A stretch of DNA of 64,000 nt from Amphiura filiformis (lineage: Eukaryota; Echinodermata; Ophiuroidea; Amphilepidida; Amphiuridae), in assembly GCF_039555335.1 (NCBI RefSeq), contig NC_092641.1, positions 31,060,848 to 31,124,847 of the forward strand. The letters are read 5' to 3'. The notes below the pieces were generated by a model that saw only the letters and a list, made by a program, of their open reading frames with translations, ran no database searches and was not told where the DNA came from. Within the stretch, counting starts at the first letter, position 1. Every line of letters begins with the position of its first letter. The position numbers and the translations under genes are program-made. This document shows positions 12,623-25,100 of this stretch, piece after piece.

Positions 12623-12880
12623 CATGAGATCAGGTATACATTTCATGATTTGAAACATAACAATAATCGGATTTTAATCATTCAAATTCAAAACTAGGCC
12701 AGAAATTAAACTTTTGTAGATCAAGTAGATTTAATGGGTTGTCTACTAACAAGTAACTTACCATTTTTATAAGTTGTTTATTGCGTTGTTATCATGAAAT
12801 TGTTTCTTTTTTTCGCCTTTCCCTTCTGTTGATCTCCGTGTTGTCACTGCTTTTCGCTTCATCACCTACATGACCTATCT

Positions 12881-12890
12881 CGCATGCGCA
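12881..12890 (+). promoter_or_regulatory. NRF-1-like site in the MRPL39 promoter
   Basis: CGCATGCGCA matches the core of the palindromic NRF-1 recognition element (GCGCATGCGC type). It lies 189 bp upstream of the MRPL39 start codon. NRF-1 is an established activator of nuclear genes for mitochondrial translation, so the site fits the gene. The transcription start is not known here. Confidence 0.5.
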
Positions 12891-13078
12891 TAATTATTTA
12901 CATGCCCGTCTCCTTGGCGACCAGGGCGGAACCTTCCCATCATACATCACGAATATGATGTCAAAGGTCATCCCACGTGAGGTATCAAAATTCGGAAGTA
13001 TTTCACCGAGTGCAGCGCACGATAAGAAAAACATAGTTTTTCATGAATTTATGCCATTAGCGAACTTAAATAGTGAAC

Positions 13079-13127
13079 ATGAGGTTAATAAGGTTATCTG
13101 AATCGGTCATCCGCAGGACATGCCGTT
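13079..13127 (+). other. MRPL39: MRPL39 exon 1: mitochondrial presequence
   Basis: ATG plus 15 codons encode MRLIRLSESVIRRTCR, an amphipathic, Arg-rich, acid-poor leader. The exon ends with one base before GTAAGTAA. Joined to exon 2 it gives RRTCRCFSSD, where RCF/SS fits the R-3 type of presequence cleavage site. The ATG has A at -3. Two weak upstream ATGs (13043 and 13051, T at -3) would lie in the 5' leader if transcription starts above them. Confidence 0.85.
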
Positions 13128-16100
13128 GTAAGTAACTAAAGGCTAAGTAGTTTTATACGTATACCCTTTTGTTGACGTTTTTAGTCGTACGTACATGACG
13201 TAGGTAACGTAAGCTTACTTACAATTACTGAATTAGTAATTACATTAGTCATTACACTTACAGTTTGCACACAATTTGTACATATATGTATTGACATTGT
13301 ATCATGAATTTGATGAAAGACAAACCATGCAAACCTTAGTTAACACATTTGCTAGCCTTGCCCTAGTCCGAATAATCAGACCCAGAACAAAATATTAATT
13401 TCTGACATGATCGTGTACTGGGTCTGAACTGTTTCCATATGAAATCTTGATGGCAAATTGGACAATAGAAGCACATGGTTCTACGTGACAGCTTTTAATC
13501 CCTATTCAGGTTACGTGAATCACGCTATTGTGGACCATCCTTCTGATACTTGAGTGTTTGGACAAGCGGAGCGTTTTTTGTCTACCTCTCTGTTTGTAAA
13601 CAAACCAGGAGGTCGAAATCGTCCTCCTCGCCGAATACGAAAGTCAGCGTAATAGTACGGCACTAGCCTTGCCCTAGTCAGCCAAATTGGCCCAAAAATC
13701 GCACATGGAATTTTAGAGGGTCCGATTTTGATAGCAATTGAATTCCATATCGTTTACCCTGAGTAAGGATAAACACTTGTGCTGAACGTGAAATTGGTCA
13801 CTTATCGCTCACTGTTCAAAATGTGACATCTACACCAATTACAGTCCCCGAAACTTTTTAGCCGACCTCAATTCCGAAACATTTAGTGATAGTTAAAAAT
13901 GCGATCCCCAACCCTTTGGTTACCTTTGGACGAATTTGTAGAAATCTCCGCGGAGTATCCGTGTCTGAAATTCCCCAGTACAAACATCGAAAATGTCGCA
14001 TTTTTCAGTCCCGGTGATGATACTATTATCCGCATCGCTGTTTTCATATACATGAATGCATATATCTCTGACCCCTGTAAGGTCAAAAACGTGGCGTTGA
14101 TTTCAACCAATCCGATCCACCGATTGTGATACTGACGTCATATCTGAGGTGACCAGGAGGCAGGAGATACCATTTTGGTCAACTGAACACGACACGTGCG
14201 TTCTTTTGGTTGACATAAATCGAACAAAATTTTCAATAACGGGTAATAGTAGGATTTCAATTTTTTATTAATGAAGTTACTTGTAGTTTTGAGGAATGAC
14301 AAAGTTGTTTTTGGAAACTTAGATGTTTGTTTCAACTGATAATGTAGGATCGCAAGGAGAGTGAATTCGTGAATAGATTTGCTTGTTTTGAGTGATAGTA
14401 GGATACGGGATGTAGGCTAGTCCTCTGTGTTTGACTTGCTCCGATGTCTCAATTCACGTGGAATTATTCGTACCTGCTAACCAGACAGCAATACTGCGTA
14501 TTGCTGTACATGGATCGAATCCATGGGTTCCTACAGTCACCCATGGAAAACAGGGTACTGAATAGCTGTACACCATGTCCACAATGGCCAAGGGATGGTT
14601 TGTTTACATGGCAATAATTCCTTCAGAACAGGCAATACAGATCCAAACGTATAAAACTTACCTCATATCAGTTTTAGTTGCCCCTAATAACTCCAAATTG
14701 ACATGACAATTAATTCTATTTGCTCAATTTCATACCAAAATCAAGGAAAACATGGTTTTGTTATTGCAAAATAACATAAAAATCAGAAAGGTTATATCTG
14801 GTCATTTGCAGTAGGCCACTTCAGTAATCAATATTGGTCCTTGAATTGCGTGACTCAGTAACTTTCTCCTCATTGTAAGAGTGATAGTGTTGTAAACTTA
14901 ATTGCATAACATTAAGATTGCCAACTGATATCCTTTGTATTTGAGTTGTCTGATGATGGTATTAGAACTGTCAGGGATGTAAACATTACACAAAATGTCA
15001 ACAAAACATGTTACTGCAGAACTCTATGCCTGTATGTGTGTGTCTGAGGGCCGATCTGAGGGCTGATGACACACATTCGATGGGTGTAGTATTGCTGTAT
15101 GGAACCAGATATAATATCGTTTGTCGATACTCAGCAGGATCCTTTCCGGACATCATGCCAAGGGTGCAGAAATGTTGATCACGTGCAGACTAGACATACA
15201 GGTGCAGCCATCAAAAAACTTGAGAATTGAGGGTGCTGGAGATGAAGACAACTGGAGAACTCAAATGGTGCGATGAACTGGATGAAGTGCGAGTAAAAAC
15301 CAAGCAGCATGATTACAGGTGCAGTTAGTACCACAACTGGGAGGGAGTTCCATCTAGGCAAACTGTCCTCAGGAAGAATGAGTTCCCATAGAGCTGAGTG
15401 CGGCTGGTGATTTTCTTTAGTTTGCTTGGGTGATAGTTTCTGGTGATCATTGGTGCGAGGTAGTCTGATGCATTGATGGCAACCATGTTGTGTTGAATTT
15501 TGTACAGCATGGCCAAGCTGGCAGCATTTCTCCTCCATTCCAGGGATTTCCACTGAAGTTCTTGTAACATGGAGGTCACGCTGTCTCTACGCTGGTATCT
15601 TTGCAGGACGAACCTGGCAGCTTGGCGTTGGATGCTTTCCACTTTGGTGATGTCTTTTTTACTGTGGGGGCTCCAGATTGTGCTGCAGGATTCCAAATGA
15701 GGTCTGACAAGACTGATGTATGCCTGCTCATGTATCCTCACAGGACAGCTCCTTAGGTTTCGCCGCAAGAGGCCTAACATCCTGTTGGCTTTGGTGGTGA
15801 TTTTACCAATGTGCTTCTGCCAGGACATATCGGTGGAAAATGATAGACCAAGATAGGGATATTCGTTGACAGAGGAGAGTTGGCTGCCTCCAAGATGGCA
15901 GTGGGCATCAATAACCTTCTGTCTGCGTGTAAACCTTATCAGATGGCATTTATCTGTATTGAACTGCATTTGCCAGTTAGCTGACCATTGATGGAGGAGG
16001 TTCAGATCCTGTTGCAGTTTGGTGCTGTCATCGATGGAGGAAATTGACTGATACAGAAGGCAATCATCGGCAAACAGTCTCAACTTCAATGTGATGCCAT

Positions 16101-19100
16101 TAGGAATGTCGTTGATAAATGTGAGAAAGAGGAGGGGACCTAGCACCGTTCCCTGGGGAACTCCTGATGTAACACGTTCCCAGTCAGAGGCTTGGCCGTC
16201 GATGACTACTCGTTGCTGGCGTTGAGTCAGGAAGTGATCTGTCCACTGGAGTAGGGGTCCTCTTATGCCATAATGTTGGAGTTTCCGCAGAAGCCTTTGG
16301 TGGGGCACTCTGTCGAAGGCCTTGGAGAAATCTAAGACTATTGCGTCTACCTGCTCGCGGTCATCAATGGATCTGGCTAGGTCTTGGCTGTAAGTATCAA
16401 CTGTGTCTCGCAAGAGCGGCCTGAACGAAAACCGTGCTGAACTTCGGTAAGAATGTTGTGCTTATTGTAGTGGTCCATGATGTTACTAAAAATAATGTGC
16501 TCTAGGTGTTTGCAGCAAATAGATGTGTTGGACACTGGCCGGTAATTTGACGGTGTGCTTCTGTCTCCCTTCTTGAAGATCGGTGAAATATTAGCAACTC
16601 GCCAGTCAGATGGAACAAAGCCTGAGTCCAGGGACTTTTGGAAGATATAGGTGAGAATGGGTGCAATTTCTGTGGCAAATTCCTTCAACAGTCTGGCTGG
16701 AAGGGTGTCAGGCCCAGTAGCCACAAGTAACAAGTAACAGTAATGTGCTTCATCGTAGGAAGAGATGATTCGCCAAGGTCGGGAATGTTGGTGGTGTCTT
16801 CACTGGTGAATACAGAACTGAACTGCGTGTTGAAAGCCGATGCTTTGCTCTTACTGTCAAAGATGACCCTATTTCCAGCTTTTAAAGATGTAATATTAGC
16901 AGGTTCTTGTTTTTGGAGTTAATGAATTTCCAGAAAGACTTATGCGACTTATCATCAGGGTCACTGAACATACTGTTCTGGAATTCCCAGTAGTTTTTCC
17001 TACAACTCTTCTGCAGCTGTTTCTGGTATTTGTGGAATTCAGACCAGTCTGAAGCTTTACCGGTGGATTTAGCTTTGTTATACAGTTTCTGCTTCTTCTT
17101 AGATTGCCGCCTTATGTCTCTAGTTATCCAAGGTTTTGATGAGTTGGGTCTAGACATTTTAGATGGTATGTGTCTATCCATTAAACCAGTGACATTAGAT
17201 TTAAACGAGTCCCAGTTTTCTTGGACGGTTTGTTGATCAGGGTTGGCAGAAAAGAATGCGCTCTGAAAAGCATTCAAATCAGAACGTAGACTGGTCATGT
17301 CGCCTCTGCCATACATGTACATGAAAATCTTCCTAGGCTGTTTCTTGCTGATCTTAGGCTTGAAATTTAGAGAAAAGCATACCATAAGGTGGTCGCTTAA
17401 ACCTCCACTCACTTTACAGTTTTCAGTGAAATTTGGGTGTGAAGTCAAAACCAATCAAGAATGTTTTTAGTTGCACCTGATATTCTTGTAGGTTCATGGT
17501 TCATCTGGTCCAGAAAATTGTCATTACAAATGTCAAGCAATCTAGCACATTTTGATGACTCATTTGCATACGGCTTGACCACTCTCTCAGGCCAATCTAT
17601 GTCGGCTAAGTTGAAATCTCACGCAATTACCAGGACAGCATGTTTATATTTCTGATGGATCTCTCCGATGCTGTCAGCAAGTTGGTTCAGGTTGGATGGA
17701 GCAGACTTCGGGGGTCGATAAAAGGAGCCAATAGTTAAAGGCTTGTGACCCTGAATATGGATTTCAATAAACATGAGTTCGGCATCGGTAACAGTTACAT
17801 TACATTCTGTAGCAATGAGACTATCACGGGTCATGATAAAGATTCCACCTTTTCTACTAGTGAGCCGGTCTTTCCTGTAGGTTGTAAAGCCAGGAGGGGT
17901 AATTTCGGCCGTAAACATATGACTTTTCAGGTGGGACTCAGTCCCGACAATTATGTCAGGTTTCTGTTCCTGGATGATTGTTTCAAGCAGTGGAATTTTG
18001 TTGTATAAACCATCACAATTAACAACGACAGCTTTCAGTTTGTGACTGCGCTGAACTGGAGGAACCCTCCGACTAGGATTGTTGGTTCCTGTCGGTGATG
18101 ATGCAGCGATAGGTTCACCTATTTCTTCATCAGTTAGCAAAGTGTCCTCAAGCTGGCTGAAGGAGTTGGAAAGGAGATTGGGCGAAATATCGAAAATGGA
18201 AGGCAAGTTGCTATTATTTGGCTGGCCACAATCAGAGCAAAACCAAGTGACACTGCTCTGGGCATAGGACTGATATGTATCCAATGGCATACCCATGCAG
18301 TCTGTGTGAAACCAGCCCTCACACTCTTCGCATTGAAGGCAATGCTGGCCCCATTTAGCCGGTTTTTTGCATACCAGACACAGGTACTTTATGGGACGAG
18401 GACCTGGGTTGACTTCGATATCCCCCGCAAGTACCGGTAACAATAACATCAAAAAGCGAGTGGAGTTGCTTTTGCATTTGAATGTTGGTTTCAGGGGTTG
18501 GAGCTTAAAAGTACAGTAAATGCATGGAGTACAGTTCTTATCCTCGATGATCACTGAAGAAAGTGTAGATGCCCTGAGTAAGGATAAACACTTGTGCTGA
18601 ACGTGAAATTGGTCACTTATCGCTCACTGTTCAAAATGTGACATCTACACCAATTACAGTCCCCGAAACGGTCTACTTTTTAGCCGACCTCAATTCCGAA
18701 ACTGATTGTGATACTGACGTCATATCTGAGGTGACCAGGAGGCAGGAGGCCCATTCTCCGATAAAGCATCCAAGTTTGGTCTCGCAAATTGCAAAATTCC
18801 AACCACGAAGAATTCATGAAAATCATTCAGAATCGTAAACTTTAATAGTTTCAGAGCACAAAACAATGCATGGGTGATTTTTCAACAATACTTAATTTTT
18901 GAGCAATATTACTTGTACGCATTGGTGGTAACGTATCAGTGGTAACGTATCTGTGAAGCCTTTTCACACTTTTGTCTTAATCGGGCAAGTGTAAAAACTT
19001 ACCGACTTAATACTTATACTTGATCAGTCATCACCCAAAGTACTAAAGTCTGGTATGGTATTTGGCTTTATTTATCATAGCGTTTTTTCCGAGGGGAGTA

Positions 19101-22100
19101 GAATTTAGGTAACGTATCTGTGACGACATGAACGTAATGTCAGGATTTTTTGCCGTTAATAGACCTGATTTTTTTTACTTTGAAACCATTGTGTTATGTA
19201 CCACATATATAATATAACTATGGAGCCTCCTTGATCCATCACATATGAGAACATTCATATAGCTAGTTATTTTGACAGATTGCTATCCATTAGAAATATG
19301 GTAACGTATCTGTGAACAATATTGGCGACATAGTCTCAAAGACCTGTTGGAAAAATTTAATAACCTGCGTTGTGATGTTTTATACTTTATAATTAGGGCA
19401 TGATACCAGCTAATGAAAAGTACATATAATCCATTATTATCTTGGCGCATGTATAGCGAACAGGGACACATTATACGGAACGCACCTTGGCTGGCGACAT
19501 GGAGGAAAACAATGGATATGCATAATCAGCTTTATTGTTTTATACTTTCTAGGCATGTTAGAACATCTAGCCCTACACATTTTAGAAAGCAACTCCTAAG
19601 TATTAGTTATATTTAAAAAAGTCATTTCTTTCAGACGAAATAAGTCTGAATACGACTTGAAACTATGGGCGACACAAATTTGGCTTTTTGAACGCTTTAT
19701 CGGAGAATGTGCCAGGAGATACCATTTTGGTCAACTGAACTCGACTTGTGCGTTCTTTTGGTTGACATAAATCGGAACAAAATTTTCAATAACAGGTAAT
19801 AGTAGGATTTCAATTTTTTATTAATGAAGTTACTTGTAGTTTTGAGGAATGACAAAGTTGTTTTTGGAAACTTAGATGTTTGTTTCAACTGATGATGTAG
19901 GATCGCAAGGTGAGTGAATTTGTGAAGAGATTTGCTTGTTTGAGTGATAGTAGGATACGGGATGTAGGCTAGTCCTCTGTGTTTGACCGGCTCCGACGTC
20001 TCAATTCACGCGGAATTATTCGTACCTGCTAACCAGACAGCAATACTGCGTATTGCTGTCTGGAACCAGATATAATATCAACATCAACATCAATTCATAT
20101 ATTGGCTGGACTCGGAAGAGTATAGAAGCCAAGCTTGTGCGGGGGTAAAGCTGCTTATTGTTGTTGTATATACGTGGGAAATACAACCAATACAAGATAC
20201 AACCGAACAGGCTTTTCCATACAGTGAACAATAAACAAGAAATGGAATCCAATGTTAACATATATCTGCACTAAGCGACTATCATCTTTAGTATTGATGC
20301 TTTCAGGCTTTAAATGATAGCAAGAAATGGAAATCGCCCCAAAGGAAAGATTTTAATCGTGAAATTGATCGCCACATCTTATGGATTCACATGATCCTCC
20401 GGCGATTTATATACATAGGTACGGCGTATATAGGACTGGCAAGCGAGTCTAGTTCCAGTCGGTAATGGTTCGGGGGAAAAATTAGTTTTTGTGGCACTGG
20501 ATGCGAGTTTGGTGGTGAATGAAACTTTTTGTATTATTGCGGCGAGAAAGCCGGGTAACTGGCGTAAGGTAACGGTCACTGGGGATGTCTATCTCATCAT
20601 GGACGATCTTCTACATCATGGACAAGCGGGCTGTTTTTTTTCTCTCCTCCAGTGACTGCCATCCAAGGTCGTTGAGCAAAGTTGTTACAGTTCCTTTAGT
20701 ACGCTCAAAGTTGGATCTATATGATATTATTGTAGGCAAACCTTAAATTTAACACGTTTGGCGCTTTTTTTTTTTTTGCTAGTCAGCCAAATTCACCTAG
20801 AACACAATACATAGAAATTTAAAAGAACAGGTAGGTCAAGGAAACCTACATAAATATGTTGTCTATACTTCACTTGACCCAATATGATTTTTTATGGTGA
20901 TGAGACACTCGCACATGGAATTTTAGAGGGATTTTGATAGCAGTTCCACATAGTCATAGTCTCATAGAAAAGCTGCTATCATCATGAGACTAAGATCTAG
21001 AAACACCACCGAAATGCTGTTTTGTTAGCTGAATCTTTTTGATGAAAGTAAATCTTTGACAAGATACATCTTTGCTACAGAAGTGTTACGACAAAAAGGT
21101 TTACAGTTTAGGCCTTCTTTACTCAAGGGCGTTAATTTGATATAAAATGATGCAGTTTGATGGCAAATTTGAATTCACCTGGCATACCTACATATTGAAA
21201 ATCTGCTCTATCTAGATTAGGTACTTGAAACTTGATTCTGAGTTTAGCGTCCACTGCCCGTGTTATGAATTTTGTGCCGCGTTTGTGATGTAAAATCTAA
21301 AAATAATTCATTTATATTTTGCAAATTACTACTAAACCAGAAAGAAAATTTGTTCTGCAAAATTTTAAACCCCTTTTTTTGTATTTGAACAGTACACTTC
21401 AAAAGCCTTGAGAACTATTAGATGAATCCATCTAAATATTTTAGCATTAAAAATATACAGGTTTTTGACCCTTGCTCTATAAATGTATTGTATTCACAGT
21501 ACAAATGCCATTTATCATAAAATTGTATCATTGATTGTACTGTAAGTTAAGACACTTACTTATACATTTCTCAATTGACTTTTTATATGTCATTGCCATT
21601 GCCAACGTCTTTGTCTGTCTGCACTAGTCTTTTTGACGTCTTTTTGTTTTTGTCACTGAGGGCTATCACGTCTTTCGAGCTTTGCTCTTGTGATTGTCCT
21701 ACCATCGTTTTCTCGACCTTTTATTACTGTATATAATTATGATATGATGGTGAAATAAACTTGAACTTGAACTTGAATTATACCTTTGGGATACCAGGCT
21801 GGACTAGAAGAGAAATCAACCTAGCCAAAATGTTTTTACCAGATTGTTGATGTTGTAAATAATTCAACTAAGAAAGGCCTAGTTTTGACAAATTGGTGCC
21901 AAAAATTCATAATTCATAATGTTCTGCATGATTGTTATTTTGTATTTAATAATGAGTCAATCCCCCCATTTCCCCTATCCTCAAATGTATACGGAGAGGT
22001 TAGTACAAATTGGAGTGAAGTAGACTGGCATGGTATACTTCGGAATACATTTAGTTTGTTTTAAAACTTGAAAAACAAAAAGCAAGATAATTATACCTTT

Positions 22101-25100
22101 ATAAATGTTTATGTGTGTTTGTGACATTATAATATTGCGACTGGCGATACCCAATTAGAATGAACAAAAGCGCATTCATAAGCATTGGTAAAAGGCCGCT
22201 GATAATGAAACTTTGAAAATAATGAATAATGAAATAGTTGCCTCATTATGAGCTGAAAAAAATGGGACACTAAACTCAACATCAATTTTCAATAGCCTTA
22301 AATATTTCATATCTGTTAATAGGTCGCATGTCATAAGTTGGGTACAATTTCCATTACATGGTCAAAAATGACAAAAAATGTATTTTTTGATATGTTAACA
22401 TGTTGTATATATATTGACAATCTCTAAATATAATTAACACCATTTTTAACCTTAACATGTGCTTATTTTTTGAGATAATGCTTAATTACTAATTAATTAC
22501 AAGCATCTATGTAAATCTCAAATTTCAAATGTGTTTTTCTCAAATCGGACCTCAATTACAAAAATGACTAAAATTTTTATTTTATGCAAGAATGTCATCA
22601 GATTTGGAGGATATGTTCTCAATACATGAATGCTTCAAATGAACTATTTAAAATAATTGTACGTATGTTAATTGCATTGTGAAGGTCAATGACCTTTTTA
22701 CGAGTAATTAACGAGATGGTTATTCTATTATTGAGGAAATGAATATCAAGAAGAGAAATGTACATTAGCATATTGCTGAAAATACTGAAATTCAACTAGG
22801 ATTTCATTAAAAATGAAAAAAAAATGGAACATATAACCCTTTAAGGTGGTACTACACACCTTGATAAATTTGTGACAATTTTTGCATTTTTCTCAAAAAA
22901 TAATATCACAACAAAAGTTATGTATATTATAGGGGTAAGGAATCCAGTTACTACACTGGAATTTCAGTAACTCAAGACAAGGGGTTCATTATGTTAAGAA
23001 ATGAGGTACATTAATTGTTTTAGTTGTACAAATTCAACATTCAAAGCTGTCAATACATCATACTCTCCCTAGATTTGAAAAAGTAACCAGTATTTTTGAC
23101 ATGTTGGCGTGTGAAATTTCATATAGGTCCTATTGCACACTCCCACATCCGCCTGCTCCACATCCGCCTGCTCCTCCACCCCTGGCATTTTTCATTTCAA
23201 CTGATGTGATTTTTTTACTGAATAATGTATAATTATATGCTTCAGTAGACTGAAAGAGTATAATATTAGGCTTAAAATGAGGTATCAACCACTGCTGTAG
23301 GATCAAATTTGTATCACATTTTTCAGAAAAGTGTAATCCTCCACCCTTTTAGCATACCCAACTTATGACATGCGACCGTTAATGTTTTTATTTGTTTTGC
23401 ACAGTTTGCATCAAGTCATGTTTTGGCTGAACATTTTTGACAAAAGTCAATCTTTGACAAGATGTAAGTTGTAACTTTGTAACAGAAAGCGGTATGATTT
23501 TAACATTCCCCTCAGAAAAGGAGACATTTTTGTCGATGGAGTCAGTGGCATATCAAGGAGGGCATGTGCTGTGGGCACCGTCTCAAGGAGGTGCGAAGTT
23601 TACAGAGCAGATATTTTAGTTATCTGTTATAAAAGAAATTCAATTTATGTTTTCTATTTATTGCAGGTTTTTCATCAGACCAAACAGCCGTCAGTTCAAC
23701 AATATCCGTAACACAGAAACAGAATGAAGTGTTTGACAGAGAAAAAGAACGCCAGTTGTCACTGGTCAAAGCTATTGAGAAGGTACACGTCAAACATCTA
23801 GGCACTGAGGATGAATGTTCATTGATGATGAATAAATACCTCTCCACACCATATCATGTTGCTATGCGTAAGTGATTTATAAAATCTACTTTAATCTCTA
23901 TAGACCGGTCTCTCCATGCGTCTGTTTTGTCCCTTAATCTCCCTCCCTCTCTCTCATTTTCTGTCTCTCTCTCCCCTATTCCCCCTCCTTCTCTTATGAT
24001 GCGATCTGGTCCTTGGAGGCCAAATGAGGTATATTTTCTTGCAATACATTTGACATTAGGCTTCATATACCGTACTGAAAACACCAACGATCTAGCATAC
24101 TTGGTACTAAAGTTATGAAGTTTTGTGATGTAAATGTATTTTATTGTTTTTTACTTTGGTCTTTATCTCAATTTAGAATTTGCCAACTTTGGCCTGTATG
24201 GACCAGATCATATGTGACCATCCACCACAAAGTGGTAGTAAAGTCGGCTCTAGATCATTTTCTGTTTATTGCAGATGTTGAAAGAATGCACTTTCAGCTT
24301 TAAAATGACACCTCAACCAGCTTCATCGGACATCTGGAAGTGAAGTTATGGTGCATCAAAGGTCAAATTCATAATATATTTTACATAGAAATCCAATACT
24401 GTTTTTGATTGTATCTCAAAATGGAAAATGCCGACTTTACGACCAGTTTGTGGTGGATGGGCACATATAGTCTCTTCCTCTTTCCCTCCTCTTTCTTTCT
24501 GTCTCCCTCCATCTTCATCACTCCCTGGCACTCTGTTTATGCTCTCTTTGATTATGCACAATGTCAAATGTAAATGAATGATTTTAGGATTCAACTCCAA
24601 TGATGTTCAACTCAATCTAGTGTTGACTGCAGTCTTCCTAGTTTTAAAATGCATAAACTGGGTAATTTGAAATGTCAGGAGACAGCTTGCTATTGTAAGC
24701 ATCCAGCCATATATACATGTTTAATTGCTTTATGGAAATTTTGGTGGCTTTCTTAGCTTCTTTCTTTTTCTTCCTTAACTGCTTTTTAAGGGCCTTCTTG
24801 GCTGAGACTGTAAATTATTTTCCTGGCTTGTGCATCTTGTATATATGGGCTAAGTGTGTTTTTCACAGAAAAGATTCGAAGCTGCTATATAGCATGTGTC
24901 CTTACGGACCAACCATAAAACCAACAAACAAACATATAGCAGAAGCCAGTGGTTCATTGTGGCACAGCTAGTGTAATGGCACATGCTACTACAGCAATTA
25001 CCTGAAGATTGTGACCTCAGGTTTGCACTTATCATTTCAGATTTAGGAGAGCCTTACTGTAAGCATTCAGGCATAGCGGTAGTCAACGGTTCTTTATGGC

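Larger units (their letters stand above)
10695..12640 (+). repeat. Dispersed unit of unknown nature, copy 1 (inverted to copy 2)
   Basis: Bases 10695-10880 match the reverse complement of about 14210-14440 (shared TTCATTAATAAAAAATTGAA), and 12330-12560 match the reverse complement of 13790-14000 (shared GGTTGGGGATCGCATTTTTA). The middle is interrupted by the GGTC-TIR element at 10925-11982. The unit includes an ATGGCGGCC start at 12005 with a 62-codon frame running into a donor-like CGCAG/GTAAGA at 12192. Whether it is a mobile element or a duplicated gene start cannot be told from this window. Confidence 0.6.
18571..20076. repeat. Duplicated segment, copy 3
   Basis: Begins CCCTGAGTAAGGATAAACAC directly after the LINE 5' end and ends CCAGATATAATATC. 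It is collinear with 13757-15112 except for the 966-bp transposon at 18748-19713 and the absence of the inserts seen in copy 2. Related pieces of the flanks (CACATGGAATTTTAGAGGG) occur at 13698 and 20911. Confidence 0.75.

Noticed and set aside
15113-18570. LINE PHD finger and reverse transcriptase as host genes
   Set aside because: Domain order (2A, PHD, endonuclease, reverse transcriptase) and multiple frame breaks identify a dead retroelement.
20033-20063. Palindrome as a Helitron 3' hairpin
   Set aside because: No CTRR end follows at the expected distance.
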